Assembly: GCA_034433695.1 (NCBI GenBank)
Contig: DAOUAK010000046.1
Span: 1-33,240, forward strand
DNA from: JASFBA01 sp034433695
GTDB taxonomy: Bacteria; Chloroflexota; Chloroflexia; DTKN01
DNA: 33,240 nucleotides
Direction of reading: 5' to 3'
In this document: piece by piece, positions 15,058-22,810 of the stretch
Layout: every line of letters begins with the position of its first letter
How positions within the stretch are numbered: position 1 is the stretch's first letter
Notes under the pieces: model-generated
Seen by the model: only the letters and a program-made list of their open reading frames with translations
What the model was told of the DNA's origin: nothing
Databases searched by the model: none
Position numbers and translations under genes: made by a program

Positions 15058-15602
15058 TCATCCGTCCGGCGACGCCCTCGGATCTGCCCGCCTGTTTGGC
15101 GGTGGACACCTCTTACCGGAGCAGCCAGGTCTGGCAGATGCGGCTCCAGCGCGGGGATGTGCTGGCCGAGGGGGAAGAGGGGCTTTTTGTCTCCTTTCAC
15201 CCGGTACGTCTGCCCCACCCCATTCTGCTTACGGCTCCAGGGATGCGGGAACGGCTGACGTCCGGATGGCAGCGGCGGCCGCTGACCCTGGTTCTGGAGG
15301 AGGGCAACACCATCTACGGCTACATCGGGGTGGAGGTGAGGGCAGGGCAGCGTTTAGGCTGGGTGGAAGCGCTGGCCGTCGCCCCGGAACGGCGTCGGCA
15401 GGGCTGGGGTTCACGCCTTCTCCAGGAGGCGATTCTCTGGGGGCGAAACCGCAACCTGCGGGCCCTGATTCTGGAGACGCCGGCCCGCAACACCCCGGCG
15501 ATCGCCCTGGCCCAGCATCTGGGTTTTACCTTCTGCGGCTACCACGAGCAATACTACGAGGAAGCCGAGATAGCCCTCTTCTTCGCCTTCCCGCTGGCGT
15601 AG
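15054..15602 (+). CDS. GNAT-family N-acetyltransferase
   Basis: A 182-aa acetyltransferase. It begins 'MIIRPATPSDLPACLAVD', typical for GNAT strand 1/helix 1. The acetyl-CoA pyrophosphate loop is in 'VAPERRRQGWGSRLLQEAI' (Q/R-x-x-G-x-G/A pattern) and is followed by 'LETPARNTPAIALAQHLGFTFCGY', the classic beta6-alpha4 end. The substrate is unknown: it could acetylate a ribosomal protein N-terminus (RimI-like), an antibiotic or a small amine. It overlaps the AI-2E gene by 4 nt and shares its promoter. Confidence 0.88.
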   Translation: MIIRPATPSDLPACLAVDTSYRSSQVWQMRLQRGDVLAEGEEGLFVSFHPVRLPHPILLTAPGMRERLTSGWQRRPLTLVLEEGNTIYGYIGVEVRAGQRLGWVEALAVAPERRRQGWGSRLLQEAILWGRNRNLRALILETPARNTPAIALAQHLGFTFCGYHEQYYEEAEIALFFAFPLA

Positions 15603-15631
15603 GGGGGCAAGGGTTGCCATACCGCACTTGC

Positions 15632-15674
15632 AGGTGCGACGCACTTGCTCGAGCGCGACAAGTGCTCCGCACCT
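15632..15674. terminator. Two-tier hairpin after the GNAT gene (terminator or mobile palindrome)
   Basis: AGGTGCG (15632-15638) and GCACTTG (15641-15647) pair with CAAGTGC (15659-15665) and CGCACCT (15668-15674) around an 11-base loop, with a 2x2 internal mismatch. Only a short TTTC follows, so it is a weak intrinsic terminator at best. The near-symmetric design resembles dispersed intergenic palindromes of Chloroflexota. Confidence 0.55.
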
Positions 15675-15731
15675 TTCAACACAGGATGTAGAACACCCGA
15701 AGGTGGTAGGCTGAATACTCCGAAGGGGTAA

Positions 15732-15760
15732 TTGACCTTTCAGGCCGGGAAAGGTATTCT
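15732..15760 (+). promoter_or_regulatory. Promoter of the repeat-containing secreted protein gene
   Basis: TTGACC (15732-15737), 17-bp spacer, TATTCT (15755-15760). The transcript would start with AAACAAA (15763-15769), which can pair with TTTGTTT (15783-15789) directly ahead of a strong AAAGGAGGTG. Confidence 0.7.
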
Positions 15761-15803
15761 ACAAACAAAAGGTTCGTTGCGGTTTGTTTCAAAGGAGGTG
15801 TAC

Positions 15804-15842
15804 ATGGACTATTTTCTGCGTGGCGTGCAGGTTTCACAATGA
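15804..15842 (+). CDS. Candidate leader peptide 1 (12 aa)
   Basis: The frame reads M-D-Y-F-L-R-G-V-Q-V-S-Q-stop. It is preceded by AAAGGAGGTG (15791-15800), the best ribosome binding site in this area and stronger than the one for the main gene. Its TGA overlaps the ATG of a second tiny frame. It could hold ribosomes near the start of the message or couple translation to the main gene. No amino acid run suggests attenuation. It may be non-functional. Confidence 0.4.
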   Translation: MDYFLRGVQVSQ

Positions 15843-15865
15843 ATGAAAAAGGAGGCAACCGATGA
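15839..15865 (+). CDS. Candidate leader peptide 2 (8 aa) overlapping the main start
   Basis: The frame reads M-N-E-K-G-G-N-R-stop. It begins inside the stop of leader 1 (ATGA arrangement), covers the AAAGGAGG of the main gene, and its own TGA overlaps the main ATG at 15862. It forms a stepwise chain leader 1, leader 2, main gene. This could also be chance, since the site is only 27 nt long and lacks its own ribosome binding site. Confidence 0.3.
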   Translation: MNEKGGNR

Positions 15866-17280
15866 AAGGAATCAAGGCTCTTGTCCTGGTATTGCTCGTG
15901 GTGCTGGTGGCCGTACCGTTGGCCGCAGCGCAGGGTGGTGGGGTCTGGGACTCGTCGTTCACGATCATTAACCTCGGGAGCGCGGATGCCACCGTCCACG
16001 TCACCTTCTATGACGAGAACGGGAATGAGTATAACCCGACCGACCTGGGTGGCGGGACCTCAAACGATTTCACGCTCCCGGCCGGCGAGTCGAAGGAGAT
16101 CTTGGTCTTCCTGATTCCCGCAGCCCAGCTGCCGGATGGCCACGCATACTCCGTGGTGATTTCGGCGGACCAGCCGATTGCGGTCATCGCCAACCTGACG
16201 AACACCGTCTACTCCCCGGCCCAGTCTCCTTCGTTCAGCGGTTCGTACAGCGGCTTTGAGGATGTGGGGCAGACGGCCGTCTACATGCCGGCGATCGTCG
16301 AGAACTACTACGAATGGGACAGCCATGTCTCCATGCAGAACCTGACCGGTGGCGAGCTCGACATCACGATCGAGTTCTTCACCGAGGGCACCAACCATGT
16401 CTGCCATACGGAAGGTCCGCATACCACGCCGGCCTACTCCTCCTGGCACCTGGACATCGACCCGGATGTGGATCTGACGGGCTGTGATACGAACAGCGAC
16501 GGCTATAACGGCTCGGCCAAGGTCTCGGCGGCCGGCCCGATCGCCGTGGTGGACAACCAGACGGCGGACATCTACGGGATGACGGCGACCTACCGCGGCT
16601 TCACCCCGGACCAGGCGACCGATGTCTACTACGTGCCCGCCCTCTACTACCTGTACTACAACTGGTTCAGCAGCATCAACATCCAGAACGTGGGCACGGT
16701 GACAACCACGGTGACCGTGGACTACTCCGATGGCGCTGCGGACGGCACCTGCGACCTGTCTCCCGGTGAGAGCTGCTTGCTGATCCAGCTCCTGGAGTCC
16801 GGCCACGATCCCAAGTTCTCGGCGGTGATCCAGGCGGCGGATCCATCGGCGAAGCTCGTCGTGGTGGCCCAGGCCGGTACCACCGTGGAGTCGGCCCTGA
16901 ACCAGGCGTTCGCCTATGAGGGCTTCGCCGCCGGCGGCACGACCTTCGGCCTGCCTCTGACGATGGATATGTACTACGGCTGGTTCACCTCCTTCACCGT
17001 GCAGAACATCGGTAGCGCGGATGTGAACATCGAGTACACCTACGCGCCGGATCCGTCCGTGGGCTTTGCCGGCGCGACCTGCACGGCCGGCCCCATTACT
17101 CCCGGTGCGAACCTGGAGATCGTCCAGATCGCGGATCCGTGTGTGGACCTGCCGGCCGGCTACCACGGTGGTGTCACGGTTACGGGTAGCGGAGACATCA
17201 TCGTCATCGTCAGCCAGAACAACGTCGAACAGATGACCGCCCGGCCGGGCGACTGGTCGATGTCCTACGACGGGCGGTAA
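15862..17280 (+). CDS. Secreted four-repeat surface protein (candidate S-layer or cell-wall protein)
   Basis: The 472-aa protein has a Sec signal peptide (hydrophobic residues about 6-20, cleavage near 'LAAAQ', 20-24). Four related beta-rich modules of about 106-123 residues follow, starting near W29, W152, W268 and W374. Each opens with a W-[DF]-[ST]-S/H-x-x-[IVM]-x-N-x-[GT] motif ('SSFTIINLGSAD', 'SHVSMQNLTGGE', 'SSINIQNVGTV', 'TSFTVQNIGSAD'), and the later ones are preceded by an aromatic-rich 'YMPAIVENYY'-like segment. There is no transmembrane anchor at the C-terminus. A strong promoter, strong ribosome sites and a strong terminator on both sides suggest a highly expressed single-gene unit. 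I do not recognise a named family; S-layer or wall-associated adhesin is inference. Codon choice looks different from the neighbours, with few GGCCGGCC sites. Confidence 0.8.
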   Translation: MKGIKALVLVLLVVLVAVPLAAAQGGGVWDSSFTIINLGSADATVHVTFYDENGNEYNPTDLGGGTSNDFTLPAGESKEILVFLIPAAQLPDGHAYSVVISADQPIAVIANLTNTVYSPAQSPSFSGSYSGFEDVGQTAVYMPAIVENYYEWDSHVSMQNLTGGELDITIEFFTEGTNHVCHTEGPHTTPAYSSWHLDIDPDVDLTGCDTNSDGYNGSAKVSAAGPIAVVDNQTADIYGMTATYRGFTPDQATDVYYVPALYYLYYNWFSSINIQNVGTVTTTVTVDYSDGAADGTCDLSPGESCLLIQLLESGHDPKFSAVIQAADPSAKLVVVAQAGTTVESALNQAFAYEGFAAGGTTFGLPLTMDMYYGWFTSFTVQNIGSADVNIEYTYAPDPSVGFAGATCTAGPITPGANLEIVQIADPCVDLPAGYHGGVTVTGSGDIIVIVSQNNVEQMTARPGDWSMSYDGR

Positions 17281-17305
17281 CCCGTAATCCGACCGCACGT
17301 TTCCC

Positions 17306-17342
17306 AGGGCAGGGGTGCCGGGCCTCCCGGCATCCCTGCCCT
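17306..17342 (+). terminator. Strong intrinsic terminator after the surface protein
   Basis: A 17-bp stem (17306-17322 with 17326-17342) contains one G-U pair and a three-base CCT loop. It is followed by GTTTGCCTTTG. It would end the transcript of the four-repeat protein gene. Confidence 0.8.
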
Positions 17343-17360
17343 GTTTGCCTTTGAAAAACG

Positions 17361-18614
17361 ATGTCATCTCGCCTCGCCGGGGTATGTCGTACAGCGATAA
17401 GCCTGCTGCTGCTTGTGGCTGCCGTTTCGGGCGACGCGCGCGCGGTCGAGCCCCAGGCGTTCTGGCTTCCCCCGCATAACCTTTCGGAGACGCCCGGAAG
17501 GTCTACTTTTCCCCAGGTCGTCCGCACGCCTACCGACGATCTCTGGGCCGTGTGGACAGAGTACTCGGTCGACCCTGGAGGTGAGGTGTGGGGCCGCCGA
17601 AGGCGGGCGGATAGCGGGGAATGGGAAGAAACGCTGAACCTTTCGGCCTCGGCACGGCGCGACGAAGGGCCCACGCTTTTTGCCGACCCGGCCGGAGCCG
17701 TGCATCTCGCCTGGACACGGCGCGCTACAGGCGAGGGAAGTGACATCCTGTATCGGTACTGGGATGGGGCCGCCTGGTCGGTGGAGGAGCCGCTCGACCA
17801 TACGGACACGTACCACCCTGCGCCGTATGGCCTGCAATTCGTCATCGATGGGGCAGGCCGGCTATGCCTCTATGCGAGCCTGGGTTCGGGGACCGCGCAT
17901 ACCTGCCAGGAGAACGGCACCTGGGGATCGTGGACGCCCTGGGTCTACCTGCCCGGAGTGCGTCGCCTGGGGGCCCTGGTGCTCGGGCCGGACGGACTGC
18001 TCCACGTGCCGGCCTTTGGTCGAAACGAGGGGGGCTATTTCGGGTGCGATCCCTGGCTGGATGATGCCTACTATATGACCACGGACGGCACGACCTGGAG
18101 CGATCCGGTGAACCTCTCAGGCGTGGGCAGCGTTGCCTTCGATGCCGCGCTCGCGTTCGACGGCGAAGGGCGCCTGCACTTCCTCTGGAGCGATAACTCT
18201 CCCGTTTGCTCTTACGACTCGGAACGCTCCGCCCTCTACGAGCGGGTCCTGGAGGGCGGTGTTTGGGGTCCCCGGGTGGAGGCCAGCGTCCCGAACGAGG
18301 GACAGGCAATGGAGGACCTCTCCCTTGTCGCCGACGCACACGGCGGGTTACATCTGGCCTGGAGTGAAGGTGTCTTTACGGCGGGGGGAGCGGCCGTCGA
18401 TCTTGCGATCCACTACCGTCGCTGGCAAGGGGGATTGTGGTTTCCGGAAGAGGTCGTGTACGGCTCGCCGGAAGATAGCCTGAATGTGGAGATCGCCGTG
18501 AACTCTCAAGAGCGAGCGCTGCTGGTATGGGAGGAAGGACCGGCTGCGGGGGAGGAAGTGTTCTTCAGCGAACGTATGGCCTGGCTCTGTTTCCTTCCGA
18601 TCGTACGGCGTTAG
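17361..18614 (+). CDS. Secreted beta-propeller-like (sialidase-fold type) protein
   Basis: The 417-aa protein has a signal peptide ending near 'VSGDARA-VEP'. Repeated beta-propeller-type segments follow: 'LWAVWTEYS', 'VHLAWTRRATGEGSDILYRYWDGAAWS', 'LHFLWSDNS', 'LHLAWSEGV', 'ALLVWEEG'. These resemble the blades of exo-alpha-sialidase/BNR-type proteins, but I see no clear Asp-box series or catalytic Arg triad, so an enzyme activity cannot be claimed. The C-terminus 'CFLPIVRR' resembles a tail recurring in secreted Anaerolineae proteins. The start ATG 17361 has only a weak upstream site (GAAAAACG). The gene lies 10 bp before a methyltransferase gene. Confidence 0.7.
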   Translation: MSSRLAGVCRTAISLLLLVAAVSGDARAVEPQAFWLPPHNLSETPGRSTFPQVVRTPTDDLWAVWTEYSVDPGGEVWGRRRRADSGEWEETLNLSASARRDEGPTLFADPAGAVHLAWTRRATGEGSDILYRYWDGAAWSVEEPLDHTDTYHPAPYGLQFVIDGAGRLCLYASLGSGTAHTCQENGTWGSWTPWVYLPGVRRLGALVLGPDGLLHVPAFGRNEGGYFGCDPWLDDAYYMTTDGTTWSDPVNLSGVGSVAFDAALAFDGEGRLHFLWSDNSPVCSYDSERSALYERVLEGGVWGPRVEASVPNEGQAMEDLSLVADAHGGLHLAWSEGVFTAGGAAVDLAIHYRRWQGGLWFPEEVVYGSPEDSLNVEIAVNSQERALLVWEEGPAAGEEVFFSERMAWLCFLPIVRR

Positions 18615-18624
18615 GAGGGCCTGC

Positions 18625-19263
18625 GTGCGTGTCCTGGTCAAGGAGTTCGTTCAATTGGTTACCGAAACGCTGCCCGTCCCGGAGCCGATCTACGAGTTCG
18701 GTGCGCTGCAGGTTCCCGGGCAGGAGGGGTTCGCCGACCTGCGTCCGCTCTTTCCCGGGCGGCAGTATGTGGGGTGCGACCTGCGCGCCGGCCCTGGCGT
18801 AGACCAGGTGCTCGACCTGCATCGAATCGCGCTTGCGGACGGAACGGCAGGCACAGTGCTACTCCTGGATACGCTGGAGCATGTGGAGTTTTTCTGGCTC
18901 GCTGTGGAGGAGGTACGCCGTATTCTGAAGCCTGGGGGACTCCTTGTGCTCAGTTCGGTGATGGACTTTCCGATCCACGACTACCCGGCGGACTACTGGC
19001 GGTTTACTCCGGAGGGGTTTCGCGTGCTGTTGCGGGCTTTCCATCCCTCGTTTGTGGGGTATGCCGGGGAACCGGATGCCCCACACACGGTGGTGGGCCT
19101 GGGGTATCGAGGGGCGGAGGTATCCCTGGAGGCGTTTCTTGCCCGCTATAGCGGATGGCAGCGGCGGTGGCGGTTCCCCTGGGGGTGGCGGAGCCGGGTG
19201 GCGCTGCTCTTGCCGGCCGGGCTGTCGCTGCTCCGACGCCGCCTTCGGAGGGCGGCTCGATGA
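18625..19263 (+). CDS. Class I SAM-dependent methyltransferase
   Basis: A 212-aa methyltransferase of the Methyltransf_11 type. 'YEFGALQVPGQ' and 'YVGCDLRAGPGVDQVLDLH' correspond to the SAM-binding region, 'VLLLDTLEHVEFFWLAVEEVRRILKPGGLLVLSS' to motifs II/III, and 'HDYPADYWRFTPEGFRVLL' is common in methyltransferases of glycan clusters. The canonical glycine motif I is partly degenerate. GTG 18625 is 6 nt after AGGAGG. The stop overlaps the flippase-like gene. It likely methylates a sugar or a polyprenyl-linked glycan, by context only. Confidence 0.82.
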   Translation: MRVLVKEFVQLVTETLPVPEPIYEFGALQVPGQEGFADLRPLFPGRQYVGCDLRAGPGVDQVLDLHRIALADGTAGTVLLLDTLEHVEFFWLAVEEVRRILKPGGLLVLSSVMDFPIHDYPADYWRFTPEGFRVLLRAFHPSFVGYAGEPDAPHTVVGLGYRGAEVSLEAFLARYSGWQRRWRFPWGWRSRVALLLPAGLSLLRRRLRRAAR

Positions 19264-20279
19264 ACGCGCGGAGGGAAGATGCCTCGACCGCAGAATCGCC
19301 GGCCCGACGTGCCCTCTTGTGGTATACAGGGCTAAGGGCAACGCTTTCAAGGGTCAGCCAGCAGCGCTTCTGGCGCCCCTTCCTCACCGCCCTCCTTCTT
19401 GCACCGGCGCTGGGATGGATCGCCTGGAACGTCTACCAGAACTGGGGGACGCTCTCCCGTTCTTCCTGGTCTCCTCGCCCGGCACTCCTGGCGGCGGCGC
19501 TTGGCGTGTTTTCGCTGGCTTTCTTTGCCGTCCTGTGGGGCTGGAATGGCATCGTCGGCCATGTGGCCGGATTTCGGCGCTTTTTCCCCAACGCGCGCGT
19601 CTATGCCCTGTCCAACCTTCCCCGTCGTATCCCCGGCCCTTTCTGGTACATGCTGGGCCGCGTCCACCTGTATCGCGCCGAAGGGATCGCCGCCCGGGAC
19701 ACACTGGTTGCGACCGTGGTGGAGATCCTGCTCCTGCTTACCACCGGGGCGATCACTGCGCTGCTTGCCTGGCCGTTCTCCGGAAACCATCACCCCGTCC
19801 ACCTGGCGCTGACCGTTGTACTCTTTGCCTTCGCGCTGTTGCTCCTCCAGCCGGCGCTCTTTAACCGGATTGCCCGTTCCCTGCTGCGGCGGATGGGGGG
19901 TGAAGGGCCTATCGCCATCACCTATCGCAGCCTGGGGCTGCCTGCCCTGGCTTATCTTCTGGGGTGGTGGCTCACCGGGACAAGCCTCTTCCTGGCGGCA
20001 CGCTCTGTGGTGCCGGTCCCCTGGGCCCGGCTTCCCGAAACCGTCGGGCTGTGGGCGATCTCTGGGACGATCGGATTGCTCACCTCGCTTTTCCTCTTCG
20101 GGTTCGCGGTACGGGAAGTAGCCCTCAGCCTTCTCCTTGCGGCCTATATTCCTCCGCCGCAGGCCGTTGTCGTGGCGGTGCTCTTCTGGTTTCTCCTGAC
20201 CGCCGGGGATCTCTTCTGGGCAGGCACCTTCGCCCTCCTGGAACGGCTCGGGAGAAAAGCGGGGCATTCTCCCCTTTGA
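19260..20279 (+). CDS. Lysylphosphatidylglycerol synthase/flippase-type integral membrane protein
   Basis: The 339-aa polytopic protein of the UPF0104/LPG_synthase_TM type has about eight hydrophobic segments. Family-like features include 'NARVYALSNLPRRIPGPFWYMLGRVHLY' in the first half and a C-terminal 'LFLFGFAVREVALSLLLAAYI..PPQAVVVAVLFWFLLTAGDLFWAG'. The soluble lysyl-transferase domain of MprF is absent. Relatives act in glycan or lipid flipping, or as partners of glycosyltransferases. ATG 19260 overlaps the methyltransferase stop. A near-consensus promoter for the next gene is embedded at its stop codon. A degraded copy of the same family lies at about 22.7 kb. Confidence 0.82.
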   Translation: MNARREDASTAESPARRALLWYTGLRATLSRVSQQRFWRPFLTALLLAPALGWIAWNVYQNWGTLSRSSWSPRPALLAAALGVFSLAFFAVLWGWNGIVGHVAGFRRFFPNARVYALSNLPRRIPGPFWYMLGRVHLYRAEGIAARDTLVATVVEILLLLTTGAITALLAWPFSGNHHPVHLALTVVLFAFALLLLQPALFNRIARSLLRRMGGEGPIAITYRSLGLPALAYLLGWWLTGTSLFLAARSVVPVPWARLPETVGLWAISGTIGLLTSLFLFGFAVREVALSLLLAAYIPPPQAVVVAVLFWFLLTAGDLFWAGTFALLERLGRKAGHSPL

Positions 20280-20304
20280 CAGAGTCCAGGGCCTCGTGTA
20301 AGAT
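20276..20304 (+). promoter_or_regulatory. Promoter of the GT4 pair, overlapping the flippase stop codon
   Basis: Perfect TTGACA (20276-20281), 17-bp spacer, TAAGAT (20299-20304). The TGA stop of the flippase gene lies within the -35 box. The predicted start is about 30 nt before the first GT4 gene. Confidence 0.7.
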
Positions 20305-20340
20305 GGCAGCGGTTACTATCCTTGGCCGGAGGAAAGTCGG

Positions 20341-21492
20341 TTGCGCATCTGCGTCGTGGGACCAACGTTTCCGTATCGGGGCGGTGTGGCGCACTATACC
20401 ACGTACCTCGTCCAGCATCTGCGGGAACGCCACCGGGTCCACCTATTGTCCTACCGCAGGCAGTACCCGCGCCTCCTGTTTCCCGGCAATGTGGACCCCG
20501 ATCCCAGCCGGGTGCGCCTCCAGACCGAGTGCGAGTACATCCTGGACCCGCTCCTGCCCTGGACCTGGTGGCAGACTTTCCGCTACATCCGTCGGGCCAG
20601 GCCGGACCTCCTGATTCTGCAGTGGTGGACCCCTTTCTGGACACCGACCCTCTTCGCCCTGACCTATTGGGTGCGGAAAGGGAGCAGGATTCCCATCCTT
20701 TTCCTTTGCCATCATATCATTCCGCCGGAGGGAGGCATCCTGGATTGGTTCCTGGCCCGCTTCGTCTTCCGCCGGGCCGACGGCTTCATCGTCATGTCGG
20801 AGGAAGATTACGCCCTGCTTCGCCGGGCGCTTCCGAAGGCCTACATCCGGGGGACAACCCTCCCGATCTATGACATGTTCAACGTCGAGCCGCCCGCTCC
20901 GCAAGAAGCCCGGTCTCGCCTGGGATTGCCGGCCGAAGGGCCCGTCCTCCTCTTCTTCGGCTTTGTGCGCCGCTACAAGGGCCTGCGCTACCTCTTACAG
21001 GCCCTGCCCCTGGTTCGGGAGCACGTTCCGGTGCACCTCCTGGTGGCCGGCGAGTTCTGGGAAGATGAGGAGGTTTACAGGCGGTTGATCGAGGAACTGG
21101 GCCTCCAGGAGTGCGTTACCCTGCTCAACCGCTACATTCCCAACGAGGAGATCGGCCAGTACTTTTCGGCGGCCGACGTGCTGGTCCTGCCTTATCTGGA
21201 GGCTACCCAGAGCGGGGTGGTGCAAATGGCCTTTGGATTCGAGCGACCGGTCATTGCCACTCAGGTCGGCGGATTGGCCGAAACGGTCGAGCACAACGGC
21301 ACCGGATTGATCGTTCCGCCGGGGGATGTCCAGGCCCTGGCTGAGGCCATTGTCCGTTACTTTGCGGAGAACCTGCGCCCCCGGTTTCAACAGGCCATTC
21401 GCGAGGTCAGAGACCGTTTTGCCTGGGAGCACCTGGTATCCCTGATTGAGGAAATGTATGTCGAAATTTTGAGGCGGCGGGGCGGCGGATGA
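20341..21492 (+). CDS. Glycosyltransferase family 4
   Basis: A 383-aa GT-B enzyme. The N-terminal domain opens with 'MRICVVGPTFPYRGGVAHYTTYLV', the acceptor side of GT4 enzymes. The C-terminal donor domain has 'PVLLFFGFVRRYKGLRYLLQALPLV', 'VAGEFWEDEEVY', 'YFSAADVLVLPYLEATQSGVVQMAFGFERPVIATQVGGLAE' (with the E-x7-E-like nucleotide-sugar region) and 'GTGLIVPPGD'. TTG 20341 is the start, 7 nt after GGAGGA. The stop overlaps the next GT4 gene, so the two probably add successive sugars. Donor and acceptor are unknown. Confidence 0.88.
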   Translation: MRICVVGPTFPYRGGVAHYTTYLVQHLRERHRVHLLSYRRQYPRLLFPGNVDPDPSRVRLQTECEYILDPLLPWTWWQTFRYIRRARPDLLILQWWTPFWTPTLFALTYWVRKGSRIPILFLCHHIIPPEGGILDWFLARFVFRRADGFIVMSEEDYALLRRALPKAYIRGTTLPIYDMFNVEPPAPQEARSRLGLPAEGPVLLFFGFVRRYKGLRYLLQALPLVREHVPVHLLVAGEFWEDEEVYRRLIEELGLQECVTLLNRYIPNEEIGQYFSAADVLVLPYLEATQSGVVQMAFGFERPVIATQVGGLAETVEHNGTGLIVPPGDVQALAEAIVRYFAENLRPRFQQAIREVRDRFAWEHLVSLIEEMYVEILRRRGGG

Positions 21493-22730
21493 AGGTGGCA
21501 TTCCTATCGACTTCCAGCCTGGACTACCCTTCCCCCCTGGGCCGGTGGTTTCCCCTGGCCAAGGAACTGGTCCGGCGGGGACATACCGTCCATTTCCTCA
21601 CCCTGCATCACGACTTTCGGCCGGAGATGCGCTTCCCCCGACAGGATGAAGGGGTCTGGGTGCACGAGGTCGGCCAGATGCACGTGCGCGGCTGGGGGGA
21701 TGCCCGCCGGCCGCTTGTGGGCCTATCGCTGCTGCGCGTGGCCCTTGCCGCAACCCTGGCCCTGCTTCGACGGGCGCTCCAGGTGGAGGTGGATGCCTAC
21801 CATATCTGCAAGCCCCAGCCGATGAACGGGCTGGCCGGCATCTGGGCGGCGAGATGGAAAGGCCGGCCCTGTTACCTGGATTGCGACGATTACGAAGCCG
21901 AGGCCAACCGCGTTTCCTCCCCCTGGCAACGGGCCCTGCTCCGCTGTTTTGAGGACGGGCTACCCCGTCGGATGGACGGGGTCACCGTGAACAGCCGCTT
22001 CCTGGCCGACCGGGTGGAGCGTCTGGGCGTGCCTCGGGAGCGCATCGTCTACGTCCCCAACGGAGTGGAGTGGAGCCGCTTCTCCCGACGCGATCCCGAG
22101 GCCGGCCGGCTTCTGCGCCGGCACTATGGACTGGTCGGCCGGCCGGTTGTCCTCTATCTTGGTACCCTAAGCCTGACCGGCCACCCCCTGGACCTGCTCC
22201 TGGAAGCCTTTGCCCTGGTCCTCCGGAGGATACCGGAAGCCCACCTGGTTCTGGTCGGCGGAGGGGAGGACCGGCCCACCTTAGAACGCCAGGTGGAGGC
22301 CTTGGGGCTACAAGGGCATGTCCTCTTTACCGGGGCTGTTTCCCCGGCGGAGGTACCCGATTACCTGGCCTTGGGCGACCTGGCCGTGGACCCGGTACGG
22401 GACGACGCCGTGGCCCGGGCCCGTTCCCCACTGAAGGTGTTCGAGAGTATGGCTTGCGGCCTTCCGGTGGTGACGGGAGATGTGGGCGACCGATGGGAAA
22501 TCCTGGGGGATGGGCGGGCCGGCCTGCTGGTCGCCCCGGGCGACCCCCAGGCCCTGGCCGAGGGCATCGTAACGCTGCTCCTGGACCCCGTCCGTCGTCG
22601 GGAAATGGCGGCGGCCGGCCGGGAACGTGCCCAGGCTTACTGCTGGGAACGCTTGGTCGAGCAATTCGTGCAGGTTTACTTCCCGAGGAGCGGGCCATCG
22701 CCGTGGCCCTCCTCTCCTGGTTCCTGTTGA
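21489..22730 (+). CDS. Glycosyltransferase family 4 with altered C-terminal tail
   Basis: A 413-aa GT-B enzyme: 'PLAKELVRRGHTVHFLTLHHD' in the acceptor domain, 'YVPNGVEWSRFSRRD', 'PVVLYLGTLSLTGHPLDLLLEAFALVL', 'LVLVGGGEDRPTLERQV', 'ARARSPLKVFESMACGLPVVTGDVGDRWEIL' and 'GLLVAPGDPQALAEGI' in the donor domain. The normal end of such enzymes is reached at 'CWERLVEQFVQVY'. The last 15 or so residues ('FPRSGPSPWPSSPGSC') are encoded in the wrong frame across a remnant of a flippase gene. The 3' end was therefore probably rebuilt by recombination, and catalysis should be intact. It overlaps the first GT4 gene by ATGA. Confidence 0.86.
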   Translation: MKVAFLSTSSLDYPSPLGRWFPLAKELVRRGHTVHFLTLHHDFRPEMRFPRQDEGVWVHEVGQMHVRGWGDARRPLVGLSLLRVALAATLALLRRALQVEVDAYHICKPQPMNGLAGIWAARWKGRPCYLDCDDYEAEANRVSSPWQRALLRCFEDGLPRRMDGVTVNSRFLADRVERLGVPRERIVYVPNGVEWSRFSRRDPEAGRLLRRHYGLVGRPVVLYLGTLSLTGHPLDLLLEAFALVLRRIPEAHLVLVGGGEDRPTLERQVEALGLQGHVLFTGAVSPAEVPDYLALGDLAVDPVRDDAVARARSPLKVFESMACGLPVVTGDVGDRWEILGDGRAGLLVAPGDPQALAEGIVTLLLDPVRRREMAAAGRERAQAYCWERLVEQFVQVYFPRSGPSPWPSSPGSC

Positions 22731-22800
22731 CCGGGGCGGACCTGGTGGCGGCCGGGCTCGCCTTGCTCTGGTTGCGGTGGACAGAGGCCGGCCCGAGGGG
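22677..22800 (+). pseudogene. C-terminal remnant of a second flippase-type membrane protein
   Basis: In a different frame from the overlapping GT4 tail, the sequence reads 'LPEERAIAVALLSWFLLTGADLVAAGLALL'. It aligns without gaps over about 25 residues with the intact flippase C-terminus 'PPPQAVVVAVLFWFLLTAGDLFWAG', sharing W-F-L-L-T, D-L and A-G. No start, upstream portion or proper stop remains. It ends against the convergent methyltransferase gene. This looks like a deletion that fused the end of the GT4 gene to the end of a former flippase paralogue. Confidence 0.6.
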
Positions 22801-22810
22801 GTATCGGACA

